Shown: one piece after another, positions 15,701 through 16,326 of the stretch
How positions within the stretch are numbered: the first letter of the stretch is position 1
Layout of the letters: each line of letters starts with the position of its first letter
Assembly: GCF_043951855.1 (NCBI RefSeq)
Contig: NZ_JBINJW010000035.1
Coordinates: forward strand, 1 to 16,326
DNA length: 16,326 nt
Reading direction: 5' to 3'
From: Proteiniclasticum sp043951855
GTDB taxonomy: Bacteria > Bacillota > Clostridia > Clostridiales > Clostridiaceae
Made by a program: the position numbers and the translations under genes
Notes under the pieces: generated by a model
What the model was told of the DNA's origin: nothing
Database searches by the model: none
Seen by the model: only the letters and a program-made list of their open reading frames with translations

Positions 15701-16190
15701 CATCATAAAAGAGAAGGATATCCTGAAATTTCTGGATCAGTTCCTTGTCTTCAGATTCCTCTATGGTTTTTCTGAGTTCATCCATATCCATATCGTATCT
15801 CTTCATCTCATCCACGAGGCTTTTTGCCATATCGATGAAACCAGGCTTTCCCGCCACCGCTTTAAAGAGGTGCAGGTGATCCCTGACGTCACTCATGGCT
15901 TTGGTCATGAGCATGCTTTTCCCGGTATCTGAGATCAGAGCGTGGGTAGCCCCACCCACCGTTGCAAGGATTCTTCTTGTCATGGTGCTGAAACTCATGA
16001 CTGATACCCTGAATACACTGGTGTGTCCCAGTTCCTTCAGTATTTTCTGCTCCGCTCTGAAGGTGTACTGGTCAGGAACCAGAAGAATCATATCTCTGTC
16101 CGGATATTTCTTCATCTCTTCTTTAATTTCATCATAGATCCGACTGGTCTTTCCGCTTCCGCCTCGACCATAGATCAGTTTAAGACTCAT
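12747..16190 (-). CDS. addB: AddB: nuclease and Chi-recognition subunit of AddAB
   Basis: AddB pairs with AddA; in B. subtilis it carries the second nuclease and recognises Chi, while its helicase-like part is not an active motor. The product is 1147 residues (B. subtilis about 1166). Walker A GRGGSGKT is at 8-15, followed by LLVPDQYTFRAE and the family region FIDEFNDFSVMQLRFIEKLL. The nuclease has RGRIDRIDV and D936-Y-K938 in RIIDYKSSA, then GLQLQLLVYLD. The four cysteines of the family's 4Fe-4S staple are all present: C775 in RFTSCPFAYY and C1102, C1105, C1111 in PCTYCTYKSICQF. The ATG at 16190 has AAGGA about 9 bases upstream. It is the first gene of the addB-addA order normal for Bacillota. 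No SOS box is seen upstream. Confidence 0.98.
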   Translation of the reverse strand: MSLKLIYGRGGSGKTSRIYDEIKEEMKKYPDRDMILLVPDQYTFRAEQKILKELGHTSVFRVSVMSFSTMTRRILATVGGATHALISDTGKSMLMTKAMSDVRDHLHLFKAVAGKPGFIDMAKSLVDEMKRYDMDMDELRKTIEESEDKELIQKFQDILLFYDAFEEEVHKGYVDTTDEMNFSMERIHEAGFLKNAEVFIDEFNDFSVMQLRFIEKLLENARRVILTLTMDKHHDQGDVFQITKDTERKIFDAAEMAGASIEKPLILADETPLRFRSNPELAHLEAEYFHYPNGSFRGRPKAISIYKAQNSYDEVEKIALDIKRRIREDDTLRYRDLAILCRNIDAYENIIVSVFREHEIPVFLDKRRDIDGNPLSQYILALVEVADQGFTYDALFKLLKTGLSHISTEEVDLLENYILANGIKGGNFQKEWVYPYPNIQEEKLGEEYLQRTNEIREKIASVYGPLRDSILSAEHVEEVTRTLYEHLENHGVLAKSVETINEISDQEIAKEHKEVVKGIISIFDDLVDVLGSEKMETAVYGDILRQAMISYKIALIPLTLDQVILGDVARVKSDSIRGLFILGVNDGIFPKTISDEGIITDKDIAKLKEEGFDLFIDSKTRSIYEQFLVYTAFTIPGEFLSLSYVGADMDGKSQRPSLVIGRVKKLFPELMEATYINPMDKKSGDMKEVEGKVATFNELIKEMRRNYQGDPVNPLWGEVYDWFTQEEGFKERLKISREGLNYTNLSKNLTRDAVKALYGDKLYLSVSRLERFTSCPFAYYIQYGLKAKDRVMHEVTAPDVGTLMHEVIDQFTEDIRGMQIAMSEVDKDFIRGAVDKLVDQAIEKTNTIYKSSPRYKHMGEKVKRIINRSLETITAQISKGSFVPMFNELGFGKDGERLPALSIEIPETGEDALLRGRIDRIDVMEMDGKSYIRIIDYKSSAKDVSLKDVFYGLQLQLLVYLDVILRNWSSILSSQAVPGAVLYFRLDNPMIKGGINMTDEEIEQKVMESLKLKGLLLKDARVIRNMDKDIDEFSLVIPAKIKNEEVVSPANRKDKNKEIILTEEEFDVLRDYVRESIGRILKELFDGNISIMPYKDKDKIPCTYCTYKSICQFDGKIAENHYRNLKAMPIDELWENMKKKEVAEHGE

Positions 16191-16229
16191 TGTCTCACTT
16201 CCTTCATCATTTCTTTACTCACTAGTCTC

Positions 16230-16235
16230 ATTATA
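16230..16235 (-). promoter_or_regulatory. Likely -10 of the addBA promoter
   Basis: The minus strand reads a perfect TATAAT here, about 40 bases before the addB ATG, giving a leader near 33 bases. The hexamer 17 bp upstream (GTCTTA, 16253-16258) is a poor -35, so the promoter is either weak or needs help. No LexA-type site overlaps it. Confidence 0.5.
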
Positions 16236-16275
16236 CTATATGAACTATCCCATAAGACGGACATTTCAGAAGAAC

Positions 16276-16317
16276 ATGCCTGATCTGCTCCGATGATGCA
16301 GTCATCAAAACAGGCAG
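16276..16317. repeat. Nested inverted repeats at the right edge
   Basis: TGCCTG near 16276 pairs with CAGGCA near 16312, and inside the loop GATGA and TCATC form a 5-bp hairpin around TGCAG. No T-run follows on either strand, so it is not a clear intrinsic terminator. It could be upstream mRNA structure or the end of a neighbouring gene outside the window. Confidence 0.3.
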
Positions 16318-16326
16318 ACAATCAAA

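Noticed and set aside
14976..15932. 318-codon plus-strand ORF opposite addB
   Set aside because: It is a shadow of addB, with histidine- and phenylalanine-rich nonsense composition and no ribosome binding site or promoter.
16265..16282. Possible SOS box upstream of addB (AGAACATGCC)
   Set aside because: Only one half-site (GAACAT) is present; the other half reads CTGA where GTTY is needed, and it is about 30 bp upstream of the -10.
16231..16326. Minus-strand frame open from the right edge to a TAA at 16231-16233 (31 codons)
   Set aside because: It could be the tail of an upstream gene, but the stop lies within the probable addBA -10, the sequence matches nothing I recognise, and 31 open codons are not significant. 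The flanking sequence is needed to decide.
1..16326. CRISPR arrays, tRNA/rRNA genes, insertion sequences, attachment sites
   Set aside because: No regularly spaced repeats, cloverleaf-like sequence with a T-loop, transposase-like protein or flanking direct repeats were found on reading both strands.

Overview
The window looks like chromosomal core-genome DNA from a low-to-moderate GC Gram-positive of the Bacillota, most likely class Clostridia. The evidence is the gene set (DegV, PepT, a YhaM-type nuclease, a Firmicute-type CCA enzyme with an HD domain, AddAB rather than RecBCD), strong AGGAGG-type ribosome binding sites, AT-rich intergenic gaps and Bacillus/Clostridium-type SOS boxes. No insertion sequence, phage gene, CRISPR array, rRNA or tRNA was seen. 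I do not name a species.

Layout. (1) 1-1650, plus strand: a DegV fatty-acid-binding protein behind an extended -10 promoter and a structured leader, then a small three-helix membrane protein of unknown function, closed by a strong bidirectional terminator. (2) 1682-3925, minus strand: yhaM-like exoribonuclease followed by pepT (peptidase T), probably one operon from a TTGACC-17-TATAAC promoter. (3) 4035-6340, plus strand: CCA-adding enzyme and an AEC-family transporter overlapping by 4 bases, then an intrinsic terminator. (4) 6351-8508, plus strand: a radical SAM/helix-hairpin-helix protein and a DUF4130 protein overlapping by one base. Two LexA/DinR-type SOS boxes, 31 bp apart, sit on their promoter. 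(5) 8509-8840: an AT-rich gap with a 24-bp perfect palindrome and a bidirectional terminator. (6) 8841-16190, minus strand: addB, addA and a previously easy-to-miss 53-residue ribbon-helix-helix protein, probably a single transcript ending at that terminator.

How the parts fit. The right-hand two thirds is a DNA-repair neighbourhood: the constitutive-looking AddAB double-strand-break resection nuclease converges on a damage-inducible radical SAM + DUF4130 cassette whose chemistry is not established. That cassette, with its in-phase SOS boxes, is the most interesting thing here. It is a two-gene, LexA-controlled module predicted to act on DNA, with no uracil-DNA glycosylase domain attached although relatives of the second gene are fused to one. 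The left third is RNA turnover and maturation (YhaM, Cca), peptide use (PepT) and membrane-lipid supply (DegV).
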